Positions 16,409 to 25,789 are shown, counted from the first letter of the stretch. The stretch: 64,000 nt of DNA from Anaerolineales bacterium (GCA_015075185.1 JABTUW010000001.1:62001-126000); one strand, 5' to 3'. The notes: generated by a model from the sequence alone, not told the origin. Made by a program: numbers and translations.

Positions 16409-18334
16409 TTAAACATTCGTTTCCAATATTTTACGCACCTTGCGCGCCAGGTCAGCCGGGGTGAACGGTTTTTGGAGAAAGAACAGACCCGGCTCCAGCA
16501 TCCCGTGTTGAACAACAGCCTCGTCGGGGTAACCCGACATGTAGAGCGCCCGCAGTCCCGGACGCAGCAAGGCCAGGCGCTCCACCAACTCATGTCCGCT
16601 CATGTGGGGCATGACCACATCCGTAATCAGCAAATGGATCGGGCCAGAGTACTTTTCGCAGATCAGCAGCGCCTCGCCGCCATTAGCCGCCTCCAACACG
16701 TTGTACCCACTTGAGCGGAGGAGCGTTCGAATCAACTCCCGCACATCCTTTTCGTCTTCCACCAGCAGGATCGTTTCCCAGCCCCGGGGCAACGCAGCGC
16801 GGACATGGTTGGGGCGGGGCGGACTCTCAGGCTCCGCGACTTGGGGCAGGTAGACTTTGAAGGTTGCCCCTTGTCTCGGTTCGCTGTAAACCCAGATGTC
16901 GCCACCGCTCTGTTTGACGATGCCATAGACAGTAGCCAAACCCAACCCGGTACCCTGGGCCTTAGTGGTAAAGAAAGGTTCGAAGATATGAGCCTTTGTC
17001 TCTGCGTCCATGCCACAGCCCGTGTCGCTGACCGCCAGCATCACGTAGGGGCCGGGTTTCACTCCGGCATGCCAATAAGCATACGTCTCGTCCAATTCCA
17101 CGTTAGCCGTCTCAATCGTCAGCTTGCCACCCTGGGGCATAGCAGCGCGGGCATTGACCACAAGATTCAGAATGACCTGCTCGATCTGGCTCGGATCAGC
17201 TTCCACATGTCCCAGCGCTGGCTCGAGTGCAATGTTCAAGTCAATATCCTCACCAATCATGCGTTGGAGCATCTTCACCATGTCGGCCACCACCAGGTTC
17301 AGGCCCAAGACCTGGGGTTGAAGCACCTGTTTACGGCTAAAGATTAGGAGCTGTTGGGTTAGCGCGGCGGCCCGCTCCCCAGCTTTCATGATTTGTTCGA
17401 GATCTTTGTGCAGCGGGTCCAGCTCATCGTGGTAGCGATCCAGCAGGAACTCGCCATAACCGATGATGACCATCAAGATGTTGTTGAGGTCGTGGGCTAT
17501 CCCACCCGCCAGCCGGCCGATAGCCTCCATTTTTTGTGATTGGTAGAGCTGTTCCTCCAGACGCTTGCGCTCGGTGATGTCCTGCACGATGACTAACGCG
17601 GCGTTTCGCCCGGCAAACTTCAATACATGAGAGGTGATTTCAACATCAGTGATTTGGCCCGTCTTAAGCCGATGCCGCCACTGACCAGAAAGTTGCAGCC
17701 TGGACTGATTTTTTGGGGCATAATTTAGACGCTTGGACCCATCCTCCCCCAATCCAATGTCAGTGATTCGCATTTGCAGGAATTCATTCCGGGAATAACC
17801 ATAGCAGGCGATGGCGGCATCGTTGACCTCAAGGAAAGCCAGTGTTTCCAAGTCGTACACCCACATGGGCTGAGGGTGATTGGCAAATAAGAACCCGAAG
17901 CTTGCCTCACGCTCTGTTACTGCCTCTTCCGCGAGCTTGCGTTCAGCCTGTAGGTGTTGTTGCTCAAGAGCAGCCCGGATGGCATACGGCAGACAACGCA
18001 GGTACTGGGGGGTCTTGAGAACATAGTCAGTTGCGCCCCGTTCTATCGCCTCGGCGGCCATTGTTTCCGAGCTGGCGCCAGTGACGATCACTACCGGCGT
18101 CTGCGGGTCTACAAACCGCACGGCATCGAACACCTGCGAGCCTTCCAAGCCGAAAACATTGAAATCAGTCAAAACAAGATCATAATTACCCTGGGCCAGC
18201 CACGCCTCGAATTCTGACTCGGAGGCGGCTTTGCTGATCTGGAAGCCACCCGCCTCTTTTTCCAGAATGTGCTGCACCAATTGGCGGTAGAGTCGATCCT
18301 CATCAATATGCAGAATGTGGATAGGTTTGTTCAA
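16409..18334 (-). CDS. Hybrid histidine kinase (receiver-PAS-HisKA-HATPase-receiver)
   Basis: 641 residues. The N-terminal receiver (~5-125) has HIDEDR and Asp in LVLTDFNVFG; a PAS domain (~145-260) ends VQDITERK; HisKA has His in GGIAHDLNNILMV; the ATPase domain carries NLVVNARAAMP, DTGCGMD and [12 protein letters not shown]; a second receiver (~520-635) has LVEDEKD and LLITDVVMPHMSG. The order matches the larger kinase at 43299-45722 and the two are clearly related. It is cytoplasmic. The next gene downstream is the single-domain receiver. Confidence 0.92.
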   Translation of the reverse strand: MNKPIHILHIDEDRLYRQLVQHILEKEAGGFQISKAASESEFEAWLAQGNYDLVLTDFNVFGLEGSQVFDAVRFVDPQTPVVIVTGASSETMAAEAIERGATDYVLKTPQYLRCLPYAIRAALEQQHLQAERKLAEEAVTEREASFGFLFANHPQPMWVYDLETLAFLEVNDAAIACYGYSRNEFLQMRITDIGLGEDGSKRLNYAPKNQSRLQLSGQWRHRLKTGQITDVEITSHVLKFAGRNAALVIVQDITERKRLEEQLYQSQKMEAIGRLAGGIAHDLNNILMVIIGYGEFLLDRYHDELDPLHKDLEQIMKAGERAAALTQQLLIFSRKQVLQPQVLGLNLVVADMVKMLQRMIGEDIDLNIALEPALGHVEADPSQIEQVILNLVVNARAAMPQGGKLTIETANVELDETYAYWHAGVKPGPYVMLAVSDTGCGMDAETKAHIFEPFFTTKAQGTGLGLATVYGIVKQSGGDIWVYSEPRQGATFKVYLPQVAEPESPPRPNHVRAALPRGWETILLVEDEKDVRELIRTLLRSSGYNVLEAANGGEALLICEKYSGPIHLLITDVVMPHMSGHELVERLALLRPGLRALYMSGYPDEAVVQHGMLEPGLFFLQKPFTPADLARKVRKILETNV

Positions 18335-18520
18335 GTTCTATCTTCTCCCATTAGAACTGTCCAACAATGGCTATCGTCGATGATATTCATTGAGATGGTA
18401 GAATTGGCCCCTGACTTTCATTGTACGACAGGAACATTACGATCCACATTACGAGCCGCAACGACATTAGCGTTCTAAAAATAAGGACGCCTCGCCCACC
18501 CCTGGCAGCCGGTTTCGCTA

Positions 18521-18552
18521 AAACAAAACCCCGCCGGTTACAGCGGGGGTTT
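18521..18552 (-). terminator. Terminator at the end of the sox operon
   Basis: Arms AAACCCCCGC and GCGGGGTTTT (read on the minus strand) with an 8-base loop are followed by TGTTTT. It lies 34 bases after the soxG stop. The rest of the 18335-18585 gap holds nothing else I can name. Confidence 0.75.
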
Positions 18553-18585
18553 GCTTTAACAAGATTTCCAGGCTTACTAAACAGA

Positions 18586-19182
18586 TCAAGCTTGGGCCAC
18601 CTTTATCCCAAACTCTTGTCCGGCCTCCCAGACAACTTCCCAAAAATATTGTCCTAGGGAACGGTTGACATGTAAAAAATAAGCCGGCGTCTCGCCTTGA
18701 TCGTGCCGGGCAATCAAGGTTTTAATTTTAGCTACACTCGTTTGGGCGACGCGCAGATTAGGAAAAACCGTAGGGTGAAAATCAAGCCCGCAGATTTTGC
18801 TCAAAAGCTCCGCCGCCACCGCTCCGGTCAGCCGGATGACCGCTTTGCCATGGGTGTAGTCGGTCGCGTGAGCAAAATGAGGCTCTTTAGCCAGGCTGTC
18901 CTCTATCGCTGCAACTGAAGGTAACTGGACGTCCGGCGACAGACCAAACAGGTAAAGCTCTGTGGGCGTCAGGCGTGCCAGCACCCCCCCGCTTACTTCA
19001 ACCAAATCACCGGGCTTGGCCGGAATTTGGGCAAAATACTGCTGAAGCAGATCACCTACTTCGCCTTGAATCAAGACAACCGGCACACCGGTCAAATCGG
19101 TCACGCTGAGCTGGGAAGACACCGCAGCCAAGGATGAGGCAGGTGTAATCGGGCTGCGAAAAACAGGACTATAGCCACTCAT
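18586..19182 (-). CDS. soxG: Sarcosine oxidase gamma subunit
   Basis: 198 residues, the usual size of the SoxG subunit of heterotetrameric sarcosine oxidase, which has a GcvT-like fold and supports the tetrahydrofolate-binding part of the alpha subunit. Seen: SVTDLTGVPVVLIQG, ARLTPTELYLFG, TDYTHGKAVIRLTGAVAAELLSKICGLDFHP, FFLHV-like YFLHVNRSLGQYFWE. ATG 19182 has GGAGAACTCGATTC in front. It is the last gene of the sox operon, parted from soxA by a nudix gene, which is unusual. Confidence 0.85.
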   Translation of the reverse strand: MSGYSPVFRSPITPASSLAAVSSQLSVTDLTGVPVVLIQGEVGDLLQQYFAQIPAKPGDLVEVSGGVLARLTPTELYLFGLSPDVQLPSVAAIEDSLAKEPHFAHATDYTHGKAVIRLTGAVAAELLSKICGLDFHPTVFPNLRVAQTSVAKIKTLIARHDQGETPAYFLHVNRSLGQYFWEVVWEAGQEFGIKVAQA

Positions 19183-19229
19183 GAATCGAGTTCTCCTTCA
19201 TCGTTTATAATCGGTAGATCCAAATTTGA

Positions 19230-19256
19230 GGAGCCAGCATCCCCGGATGCGGCTCC
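19230..19256. repeat. Hairpin between the nudix gene and soxG
   Basis: GGAGCCAGCATCC pairs with GGATGCGGCTCC (one bulged base) with a two-base centre. No T run follows on the minus strand, so it is more likely an RNA-processing or stability hairpin within the operon transcript than a terminator. Confidence 0.4.
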
Positions 19257-19276
19257 GCTCGGCATCTGAGGATGCC

Positions 19277-19831
19277 TCACTCCTCAAGACTCAAATCTAT
19301 TTGCTGCAAGGCCAGGGCTATCACTGCTACCCAGGCCAACACTTTGAACTCGCCCGCAACCAACGCTGCTTCAACTTCGGCCCCGCTGAGGCGGAGGAGC
19401 TGCTGCTCTTCCAGGTCATCAGCCTTAACTTCGGCCACCCGCCTGGCCTGTCGAGCCAGAAATAGATGAGCTGTGCCGGCCCCGCGATTACCATCCACCG
19501 CGTACCGCCCCAAACTAAGCCAATCGGGCGACTCGTAGCCGGTCTCCTCAAGCAGTTCGCGCTGTGCCGCCGCCAGGGGTGCTTCGCCGGGATCAAGATA
19601 GCCGCCCACCGCAGCCAGCGAAATTCCGTCTACAGCGTACTTTGTCTGACGAAAGCAGAGAAATTCACCTGCCGTTGTCACCGCCGCTACATTAACATAA
19701 TCGGGGGTGATGAGCCAGGGCCAATCTGAAAGAGTCCGGCCGTCCGGCAGCTCAATGGTGTGCTGCTCCACCACCAAAAACCTGCCGTAATCGAGCACCT
19801 TCTTACGAAAACGAGTTTTCCAAGGCTGCAT
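19277..19831 (-). CDS. Nudix hydrolase (ADP-ribose pyrophosphatase-like)
   Basis: 184 residues. The Nudix box is complete: GGYLDPGEAPLAAAQRELLE followed by ETGY, matching G-x5-E-x7-R-E-x2-E-E-x-G. The flanking beta-strand pattern (VVEQHTIELPDGRTLSDWPWLITPDYVNVAAVT) fits the ADP-ribose/NDP-sugar pyrophosphatase group. ATG 19831 has TTGAGGAAACT. It lies between soxA and soxG in the same direction, which suggests co-transcription; a role in clearing a nucleotide by-product such as damaged FAD or NAD would be a guess. Confidence 0.88.
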   Translation of the reverse strand: MQPWKTRFRKKVLDYGRFLVVEQHTIELPDGRTLSDWPWLITPDYVNVAAVTTAGEFLCFRQTKYAVDGISLAAVGGYLDPGEAPLAAAQRELLEETGYESPDWLSLGRYAVDGNRGAGTAHLFLARQARRVAEVKADDLEEQQLLRLSGAEVEAALVAGEFKVLAWVAVIALALQQIDLSLEE

Positions 19832-19845
19832 AGTTTCCTCAACAT

Positions 19846-19932
19846 GTCACTCTGAGCGAAGCGAAGAGTCCTGTAGCCTTCTCCTTCGGGCAAGGCCTTG
19901 GGGATTCTTCGGCCTGCGGCCTCAGAATGACA
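19846..19932. repeat. Dispersed palindromic element, family B copy 1
   Basis: Begins TGTCACTCTGAGCGAAGCGAAGAG and ends with the complement-like CTCAGAATGACA; the inside is an imperfect stem. Related copies (ATGTCATTTCGA...TCGAAATGACAT) are at 28771-28864, 32604-32706 and 61901-62003. It fills the gap between soxA and the nudix gene. Confidence 0.6.
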
Positions 19933-19935
19933 GGT

Positions 19936-22905
19936 TCAACTCTTTAACCTGACACCCTCCGGATCGTAAAAGGGCAGCGGGACAACTCGCCCTTTGTGCA
20001 GCTCGCCGCGAATGCGCACCGTAAATTCAGACCCCGGCACGCTCTGCTCGACCGGCAGCCAGCACAGCCCGATGGATTTCTTGAGGGTGGGACTGAAACG
20101 CGAACTGGTGATGCGGCCAACGATTTCCAGGCCGATGGGCCAGTGCGGGTTAGGCCGGACAATTTGATTGGCCTCTTGCGGCACCAAATTCGGGTCGAGC
20201 ATCTCATAACCGACCAGCTTACTGGTCACGCCCCGCCTCTGCACCCGCACCAGGCTTGGCTTGCCGACAAAATCGGCTTTCTCCAGCTTGACCGCCCACT
20301 CCAAACCAGCCATGAACGGATCGGTCAGGCCGTCGGTATCCTGGCTGACGATGAAGTGGCCCTTTTCCAGGCGCATAATCCGCTGCGCTTCCACCCCAAA
20401 AGGAGTGATATTGTAGGGTTGGCTTGCTGCCACCAACTTTTCCCACAGATACAGCCCATAGCCGGCCGGGGCGTGGATTTCGTAGCCCAACTCGCCGGTA
20501 AAGCCGATGCGCAAAATAATGACCGGCACCCCGGCGACGGTCCCCTGCCGAACACTCATATAAGGGAAAGCCTCATTGCTCAGATCAATCTCGGTCAGCG
20601 GCTGGAGCGCGGCCCGAGCGTGCGGGCCGGTCAAATTCATGGCCGTGTAGGTGTCGGTCAGATTGTTGACATGCACCTGGTAATTCCAGCCCGCTTGCAG
20701 GTTCCACTCCAGGCCCTCATAGACCGCATCGGCTCCGCTGGTAGTCACGGTGATATACCAGGTGTCATCATTCAGGCGCGCCGCCACCCCATCGTCGGCC
20801 ACGATTCCTTCCTCGTTGACCATCAACCCGTAGCGAGCGCGTCCCACGGCTAAACCGCTCCACTTATTGGTATACAGCCGCTCCAGCAGGGCCGGAATAT
20901 CCTTACCCCGAATGAGCAGCTTGCCCAGCGTCCCGACATCAATCAAGCCCAGCCCGCTGCGCGTGCCCAGGACTTCCGCCACCGGGTCGCCGTAATGTTC
21001 GGGCCGCTTCCACAAGCCGGCATTCATCATCTTCGCTCCGTGGGCCACGTGCCAGGCATGCATGGGGGTGGTTTTGACCGGCTCCATCACTCGGCCTGCC
21101 AGCGCCCCCAACGGCACCGGGCTGAAGGGTGGGCGGCTGGTCGTCGTTCCCGCCTCAGCCACCGGCAGGTGATTGGCCTCGGCGCAGAGGGCCATCGTAT
21201 TGGCGTTCTCGTACTTGCCCTGGCTCGGCCCCATGCTCAACGTACTGTAACGCTTGAGCAGCTCCATGCTGTTGTAGCCTTCAGCCACCGCGTCTTTCAA
21301 ATCTTTGACACTCACATCCTCGTCAAAGCTAATAAAGCTCTTTTTGCCGCCGGGGACACGGACCCACGCCGAGTTGCGCACCGGTTCCCCGGCCCTGAAT
21401 GTGGACACCTGTTTGCTCAGCTTTGCCGCTGCTCCCCGGCCAAAACCGGCCTCGGCCGCCGCATCCAGCCCGGCCACCTGCCCTTCCAGCAGTTCCACCG
21501 GCACAGTGTGCGTCCCGTTAACCCGTCCCACTACATGGACTCCAGGCGGCAAATTGGCTGGCAGCAACTCCGCCCGCCGCTCATCGTAGACCAGCCTGGC
21601 CTTGGCCTGATAGGCCAGTCCCGTCATTGCCGTCCAGCCGACAGATGTAATCAGCAGGTCACACTGCACAAACTCGGCGCTGCCGGCCTGTGGCTGGCCG
21701 TTGTTGTCCAGGGGAGCCAGCATCGCCCCGGTCACTTCCCTGCTGCCCTTAGCCCCCAGGACCACTGTGTTCGTTTTGATCTCGATCCCGACCTGCTGCA
21801 ATTTAATGACTGCCGGACTATTTACTTCGGCCCGCAGTTCAGCCACCGCCGCTAGCTTGACGCCCGCCGCGTACAGATCAAGAGCGACCTGCAAGCCGTC
21901 GTCATTGCCCGCCAAGACCACGGCCCGCTTTCCCGGCTGGACCCCATACAGATGCATCAGCCGCTGCGCCGCCGATCCCAGCATCACGCCGGGCAAGTCG
22001 CTGTTATCAAAAATCAGCGGCCGCTCCAACACCCCGTTAGCCACCACAATCGTTTTGGCCCTGATTTTCAACAGCCGGACCTCGTCTTTAACTGCGCCGA
22101 CCCAGTTGTGGTCGTAAATGCCAAAAGCGGTTGTATTCAATTCGACCCGCAGGTTAGGCTGTCCGGCTGCTTCCTGGGCCAGTCGTCCCGCTAATTCGTA
22201 GGCGGCCAGCGGGCCGGACTCGGTTTCCACGGTCTGGCGCTCGTAGGCCAGGTGTCCGCCCAGGAAGGGAGCTTCTTCCAGCAGCAGCACCCGCGCCCCG
22301 GTTTTGGCCGCGCTCAAGGCGGCGCTCAAGCCCGCCGGCCCCCCGCCAATGACCAGGACATCGGCAAATTCGTACTTTTTATCGTAGTTAGTATCGGGGA
22401 CATCGGTCGTCACCACGCCCAAGCCGGCGGCGTTGCGCAGTACCTTTTCATAGGTTGGCCACAACGCTTTGGGCCGGATGAAGGTCTTATAATAGAAGCC
22501 AACCGGCATAAAGCGCGAGCCGAGCGCTGTCAGCGACATAATATCGGCCTCAAGCGAGGGCCAGGCATTTTGTGGATTGACGATCATCCCCGGTTTGACC
22601 AGGCGGGTGCTGGCTCGCACATTCGGCTCGTCGTCTACCCGCACCAGCGTATTGGTATCGGCGGAGGTAAAGGCAAATGCACCGCGCGGCCGGTGATACT
22701 TGAAGGAACGGCCTAAAACCTTAACTCCGGCAGCCCACAACGCGCTGGCAATGGTGTCGCCGGCAAAGGCCGGATACTTTTTGCCGTTGAATTGAAACTC
22801 AAACGCGTCGGCCCGGTTTATCACCTGGGAGGCGTGACCGGGTAAGCGGCTGGCCGTTTTCTCAAAACCGGGAGATAACACCTCTGCTTTATTTTTTACA
22901 CTCAT
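19936..22905 (-). CDS. soxA: Sarcosine oxidase alpha subunit
   Basis: 989 residues, the normal length. The alpha subunit of heterotetrameric sarcosine oxidase binds NAD and tetrahydrofolate and takes the formaldehyde-level carbon released from N-methyl groups to make methylene-tetrahydrofolate. In order: a 2Fe-2S-ferredoxin-like fold without cluster (~30-110, FQFNGKKYPAFAGDTIASALW), a dinucleotide domain starting DVLVIGGGPAGLSAAL (~182), an inner oxidoreductase region, then a GcvT aminomethyltransferase-like half (~610-985, with GLGLIDVGTLGKLLIRG, FTGELGYEIHAPA, HFIVSQDTDGLTDP). ATG 22905 follows GGAG just after the soxD stop. The family also includes oxidases of dimethylglycine and other N-methyl amino acids, so sarcosine itself is not proven. 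Confidence 0.93.
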   Translation of the reverse strand: MSVKNKAEVLSPGFEKTASRLPGHASQVINRADAFEFQFNGKKYPAFAGDTIASALWAAGVKVLGRSFKYHRPRGAFAFTSADTNTLVRVDDEPNVRASTRLVKPGMIVNPQNAWPSLEADIMSLTALGSRFMPVGFYYKTFIRPKALWPTYEKVLRNAAGLGVVTTDVPDTNYDKKYEFADVLVIGGGPAGLSAALSAAKTGARVLLLEEAPFLGGHLAYERQTVETESGPLAAYELAGRLAQEAAGQPNLRVELNTTAFGIYDHNWVGAVKDEVRLLKIRAKTIVVANGVLERPLIFDNSDLPGVMLGSAAQRLMHLYGVQPGKRAVVLAGNDDGLQVALDLYAAGVKLAAVAELRAEVNSPAVIKLQQVGIEIKTNTVVLGAKGSREVTGAMLAPLDNNGQPQAGSAEFVQCDLLITSVGWTAMTGLAYQAKARLVYDERRAELLPANLPPGVHVVGRVNGTHTVPVELLEGQVAGLDAAAEAGFGRGAAAKLSKQVSTFRAGEPVRNSAWVRVPGGKKSFISFDEDVSVKDLKDAVAEGYNSMELLKRYSTLSMGPSQGKYENANTMALCAEANHLPVAEAGTTTSRPPFSPVPLGALAGRVMEPVKTTPMHAWHVAHGAKMMNAGLWKRPEHYGDPVAEVLGTRSGLGLIDVGTLGKLLIRGKDIPALLERLYTNKWSGLAVGRARYGLMVNEEGIVADDGVAARLNDDTWYITVTTSGADAVYEGLEWNLQAGWNYQVHVNNLTDTYTAMNLTGPHARAALQPLTEIDLSNEAFPYMSVRQGTVAGVPVIILRIGFTGELGYEIHAPAGYGLYLWEKLVAASQPYNITPFGVEAQRIMRLEKGHFIVSQDTDGLTDPFMAGLEWAVKLEKADFVGKPSLVRVQRRGVTSKLVGYEMLDPNLVPQEANQIVRPNPHWPIGLEIVGRITSSRFSPTLKKSIGLCWLPVEQSVPGSEFTVRIRGELHKGRVVPLPFYDPEGVRLKS

Positions 22906-22917
22906 CGGATCGGCTCC

Positions 22918-23238
22918 TTAGGGCTGCACATCGGTTAAGGTCGGTTGATCTAACCCCGGTTTCTTTGTCCCCGGGTCCGGCGCCCACAAATAAGTCTTTT
23001 CAACCCCATGCGTTTTGGTGTGACGTTCTGCCAAAAACCACAGGCCGCACCCGGCGCGGTGATACCACCACTCCTGCTGCACGCCTAATTTGTTGTTTTT
23101 AAAGTGAAGATACTCCGCCCAGGCCGCATCGGCCGCGCTACCCTCCGGATTTTTAGGCCGGGCCTTGTACTCCCCGCCAAAGCGAAACTCCGCCACATTC
23201 CTCTCACCGCAATTGGGACAAGTTAGAAGAATCATCAA
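22918..23238 (-). CDS. soxD: Sarcosine oxidase delta subunit
   Basis: 106 residues. The small zinc-binding SoxD subunit is recognised by ILLTCPNCGERNVAEFRFGGEY near the start and EYLHFKNNKLGVQQEWWYHRAGCGLWFLAERHT, with Cys residues CPNC and the later GC plus His for zinc. ATG 23238 is preceded by GAGGAGACTTTG. It lies between soxB and soxA, the standard soxBDAG order. Confidence 0.92.
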   Translation of the reverse strand: MMILLTCPNCGERNVAEFRFGGEYKARPKNPEGSAADAAWAEYLHFKNNKLGVQQEWWYHRAGCGLWFLAERHTKTHGVEKTYLWAPDPGTKKPGLDQPTLTDVQP

Positions 23239-23288
23239 AGTCTCCTCAATTGACCATTAATAATTGACCGTTAACTATTGACTATTGA

Positions 23289-24526
23289 TCAGTGTCCGAC
23301 CGAGGCCGCACCTTTTTCGCCGACCAGCTTACCTTCATAAAAACGGTCATAGCTGAAGGGTGCAATCAACTCCGGGGTAGCCTGGGTGGCAATTAATTCG
23401 GCCATACGTTTGCCCGAAACCGGCGAAGCCTTGAACCCATACGTGCCCCAGCCGACATCCACCAAAAAGCCCTCGACCGGGGTGAAGCCCATGATCGGGC
23501 TGTAGTCGGGGGTCATATCGCACAGACCGGCCCACTGACGCATCAAGCGCACCTTGGCCAGCGACGGGAACAACTCCAGGACGTGGGCGGCCAAACCTTC
23601 CACAAAATTCAAGGTCGAGTCCATCGAGTAGGACGTGAACGGGTCAACTTCCGCCCCCATCACCAGCTCGCCCCGGTCGCTCTGGCTCAGGTAGAAGTGG
23701 AGCGTGCCCGAGACAATGACCACATCCAAAAAGGGCTTGAGCGGCTCAGTCACGCAGGCTTGCAGCGGGCGCGTTTCGATGGGCAGTTTCACCCCGGCCA
23801 TATCGGCAATCAGCGAACACCAGCCGGCGGTCGCATTCAACACCATACCGGTTTTGATCGAGCCGCGATTCGTTTTGACGCCAACCACCCGGTTATTTTG
23901 GACCTCGATGCCGGTTACTTCGGTTTTTTGGTGCAGGTGAACGCCCCGCTTGTCCGCGCCGTGAGCGTAGCCCCAGACCACCGCGTCGTGCCGGATGATC
24001 CCCCCGGCGGGTGGTAAAGCGCGCCCTGGACCGGATAGCGGGGATGGTCGCTTACATCCATAAACGGAACCAGCTTTTTGATTTCGTCGGGGTAAATTAC
24101 CCGGCTGTTGACGCCTTGAATCTGGTTGACCTCCGCCCGCCAGCGCATGGTCCGCAGCGAGGCGTCGGTGTGGGCTAGGGTCAGGTGGCCGCGCTGCGAG
24201 AACATGACGTTAAAATCAAGCTCTTCGGACATGTCCTCATACAGCTTGACGCTCTCATCGTAAAAGAGAATCCCTTCCGGGGTCAGGTAGTTGGAACGAA
24301 TAATGGCTGTATTGCGGCCGCTGCCACCGCTGCCCAGGTAGGCTTTTTCCAGCACAGCCACATCGGTAATGTTATGATGTTTGGCCAGGTAGTAAGCACA
24401 GGCCAGGCCGTGCGCCCCCCCGCCGATAATGACCACATCGTAGCTGTCTTTAAGCGGCGGCTGCCGCCACATTGGCTTCAAGGTACCGTGGCCGTTCAAT
24501 CCCTGTTTCAATAGTTTAATTGACAT
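23289..24526 (-). CDS. soxB: Sarcosine oxidase beta subunit, frameshifted as read
   Basis: Two adjoining frames make one protein of about 412 residues, the normal SoxB length. The first (24526 to about 24005) has DVVIIGGGAHGLACAYYLAK, the FAD-binding motif, and runs in register to LYHPPGG; the second continues IIRHDAVVWGYAHGADK to the stop at 23289, with GFKASPVSGKRMAELI near the end. The register changes in a run of six C (24000-24005, plus strand); seven would restore it. SoxB carries FAD and oxidises the N-methyl group of sarcosine-like substrates with O2 or another acceptor. It is the first gene of the operon and is preceded by a strong promoter and palindrome. The break is either a sequencing error in the run or a true, perhaps phase-variable, mutation. 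Confidence 0.85.
24000..24005 (-). other. Frameshift site in soxB (six-base homopolymer)
   Basis: Minus-strand sequence CCGCCGGGGGGATCATCC codes PPGGSS in the upstream frame, whereas related proteins continue PPGGII; one extra G gives GGN-ATC-ATC and keeps the frame to the end. No other lesion in the two halves was seen. Confidence 0.8.
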
Positions 24527-24549
24527 AGGCTGCTGCTCCCTCTCCTATT

Positions 24550-24570
24550 TTGTTGCGCCATACGCAACAA
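24550..24570. promoter_or_regulatory. Operator-like palindrome before soxB
   Basis: Arms TTGTTGCG and CGCAACAA, perfect over 8 bases, with a 5-base centre (CCATA). Its centre is 34 bases upstream of the soxB start and about 30-50 bases after the -10 box, so a protein bound there would block transcription. The same TGTTGCG-N6-GCAA sequence occurs before the IclR gene. Confidence 0.6.
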
Positions 24571-24600
24571 AGTTCCCGGATTCCACCGGAAAGTTGGGCC

Positions 24601-24628
24601 ATTTTAACACGTTTTGAAACAGTGTCAA
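24601..24628 (-). promoter_or_regulatory. Promoter of the sox operon
   Basis: On the minus strand TTGACA (24628-24623) and TAAAAT (24606-24601) are separated by 16 bases. It lies between the cyclodeaminase stop (24690) and soxB (24526), so the sox operon starts here. Confidence 0.6.
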
Positions 24629-24689
24629 CTCAATTAAGACCAAAAAATTGGTGAAAATTCGTGGAATTCGTGGTAAAAAACAGCTTGAG

Positions 24690-25706
24690 TCACATATCGC
24701 GCGGCTCGCGGTAGTAACTCAGGAGGGTACCGACGCCTTTTTCACGGGCTTTTTGATAAGCCAGGTTGCCCAGGACAATATCGCTGACGGCAAAGCCCTT
24801 ATGCCAGAACAAAATCCGTTCCTGCTGCGACTCGCGGCCCGGTTTCAGCCCGGCGACGACCTCGCCAATTTCCCCGGCGATATGCTCGTCACGCAGTTGG
24901 CTGGCCTGGATCAACCCGGCAAACTGGCCGTACTGCGATTTCTGGCACTGGTTCCAATCGTCCACAAATAGTTTGTCAACGGTAAACGGCAGGCTGGGCG
25001 CGACCGACAGCACCGCGCCATAAGGCTGGATGAGCGCACCGGGTTTAACCCACTCATCTTTGACCAGCACTTCGTGTTCCAGCAGGCGCGAGGCGTCAAT
25101 GATGATGTCGGCGTCGCGCACCGTTTCCTCGCTGGTTGCCTTCACCACGACCCGCTTCTTGAGCCGCGCCGACATCTCTCCAGCAAAACGCTCCCGCGAT
25201 TCAGGCCGCTTGCTAGTCACCCGGATTTCCTCAAAGTCAAAGAGCAGGTCCAGAATGGCCACGTTGTACCAGGCCGTGCCCCGCACCCCAATGTGGCCCA
25301 GCACACGGGGCTTATCATTCGCCAGGTACTTGGCCCCGACTGCCGTCACCGCGCCGGTGCGCATCCAGGTGGTTAATGTCCCGTCCAGAATACAGAAAGG
25401 CGCGCCGGTTTCGGGCCGGTAGAGAGTGATAAGGGCCAGTTCCGAGGGCAAACCGTATTCATAATTCTTCTGAAAATCACCGATGACCTTGACCCCGGCC
25501 ACGTTGACCGGCTCGACATAGCCCTTGAGGATGTTAAAAAGTTTCTCCGGGTAATCCAGCGCCAGATGATCCTTGGAGGGCATCACCACCTTTTTTTCGC
25601 CGTGAGCTTTCAACCCCAACTCGACCACGTCCATGATCTCTTGCAAGCCCAGGTCAAGGCTCTCCACGTCTTCCTTGGATAGAAACAGAATGTCAATTCC
25701 GGCCAT
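24690..25706 (-). CDS. Ornithine cyclodeaminase / mu-crystallin family protein
   Basis: 338 residues from ATG 25706, chosen for the TAGGAGACATC ribosome binding site; the frame is open upstream through tandem repeats of the previous gene end. Family members are NAD(P)-dependent enzymes: ornithine cyclodeaminases, ketimine reductases, or alanine, lysine and strombine-type dehydrogenases. Seen: DGTLTTWMRTGAVTAVGAKYLA (substrate loop, T-W-M-R-T-G) and a Rossmann segment GHIGVRGTAWYNVAIL in which the usual G-x-G-x-x-A is altered to GVRGTA. Because these differ from classical cyclodeaminase, I do not name a reaction. It lies upstream of the sox promoter on the same strand. Confidence 0.85.
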   Translation of the reverse strand: MAGIDILFLSKEDVESLDLGLQEIMDVVELGLKAHGEKKVVMPSKDHLALDYPEKLFNILKGYVEPVNVAGVKVIGDFQKNYEYGLPSELALITLYRPETGAPFCILDGTLTTWMRTGAVTAVGAKYLANDKPRVLGHIGVRGTAWYNVAILDLLFDFEEIRVTSKRPESRERFAGEMSARLKKRVVVKATSEETVRDADIIIDASRLLEHEVLVKDEWVKPGALIQPYGAVLSVAPSLPFTVDKLFVDDWNQCQKSQYGQFAGLIQASQLRDEHIAGEIGEVVAGLKPGRESQQERILFWHKGFAVSDIVLGNLAYQKAREKGVGTLLSYYREPRDM

Positions 25707-25789
25707 GATGTCTCCTAATAAAATAGTAGATGGTAGACAGGAGTAGTATATCCCTGCTACTTGCGACTCTGCGACCTTGCGACTTTGCG

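Noticed and set aside
16324..16593. An N-terminal extension of 90 residues on the single-domain receiver
   Set aside because: It overlaps the hybrid kinase end in another frame, has Cys/Trp/Arg-rich shadow composition, and ATG 16323 has a good ribosome binding site.
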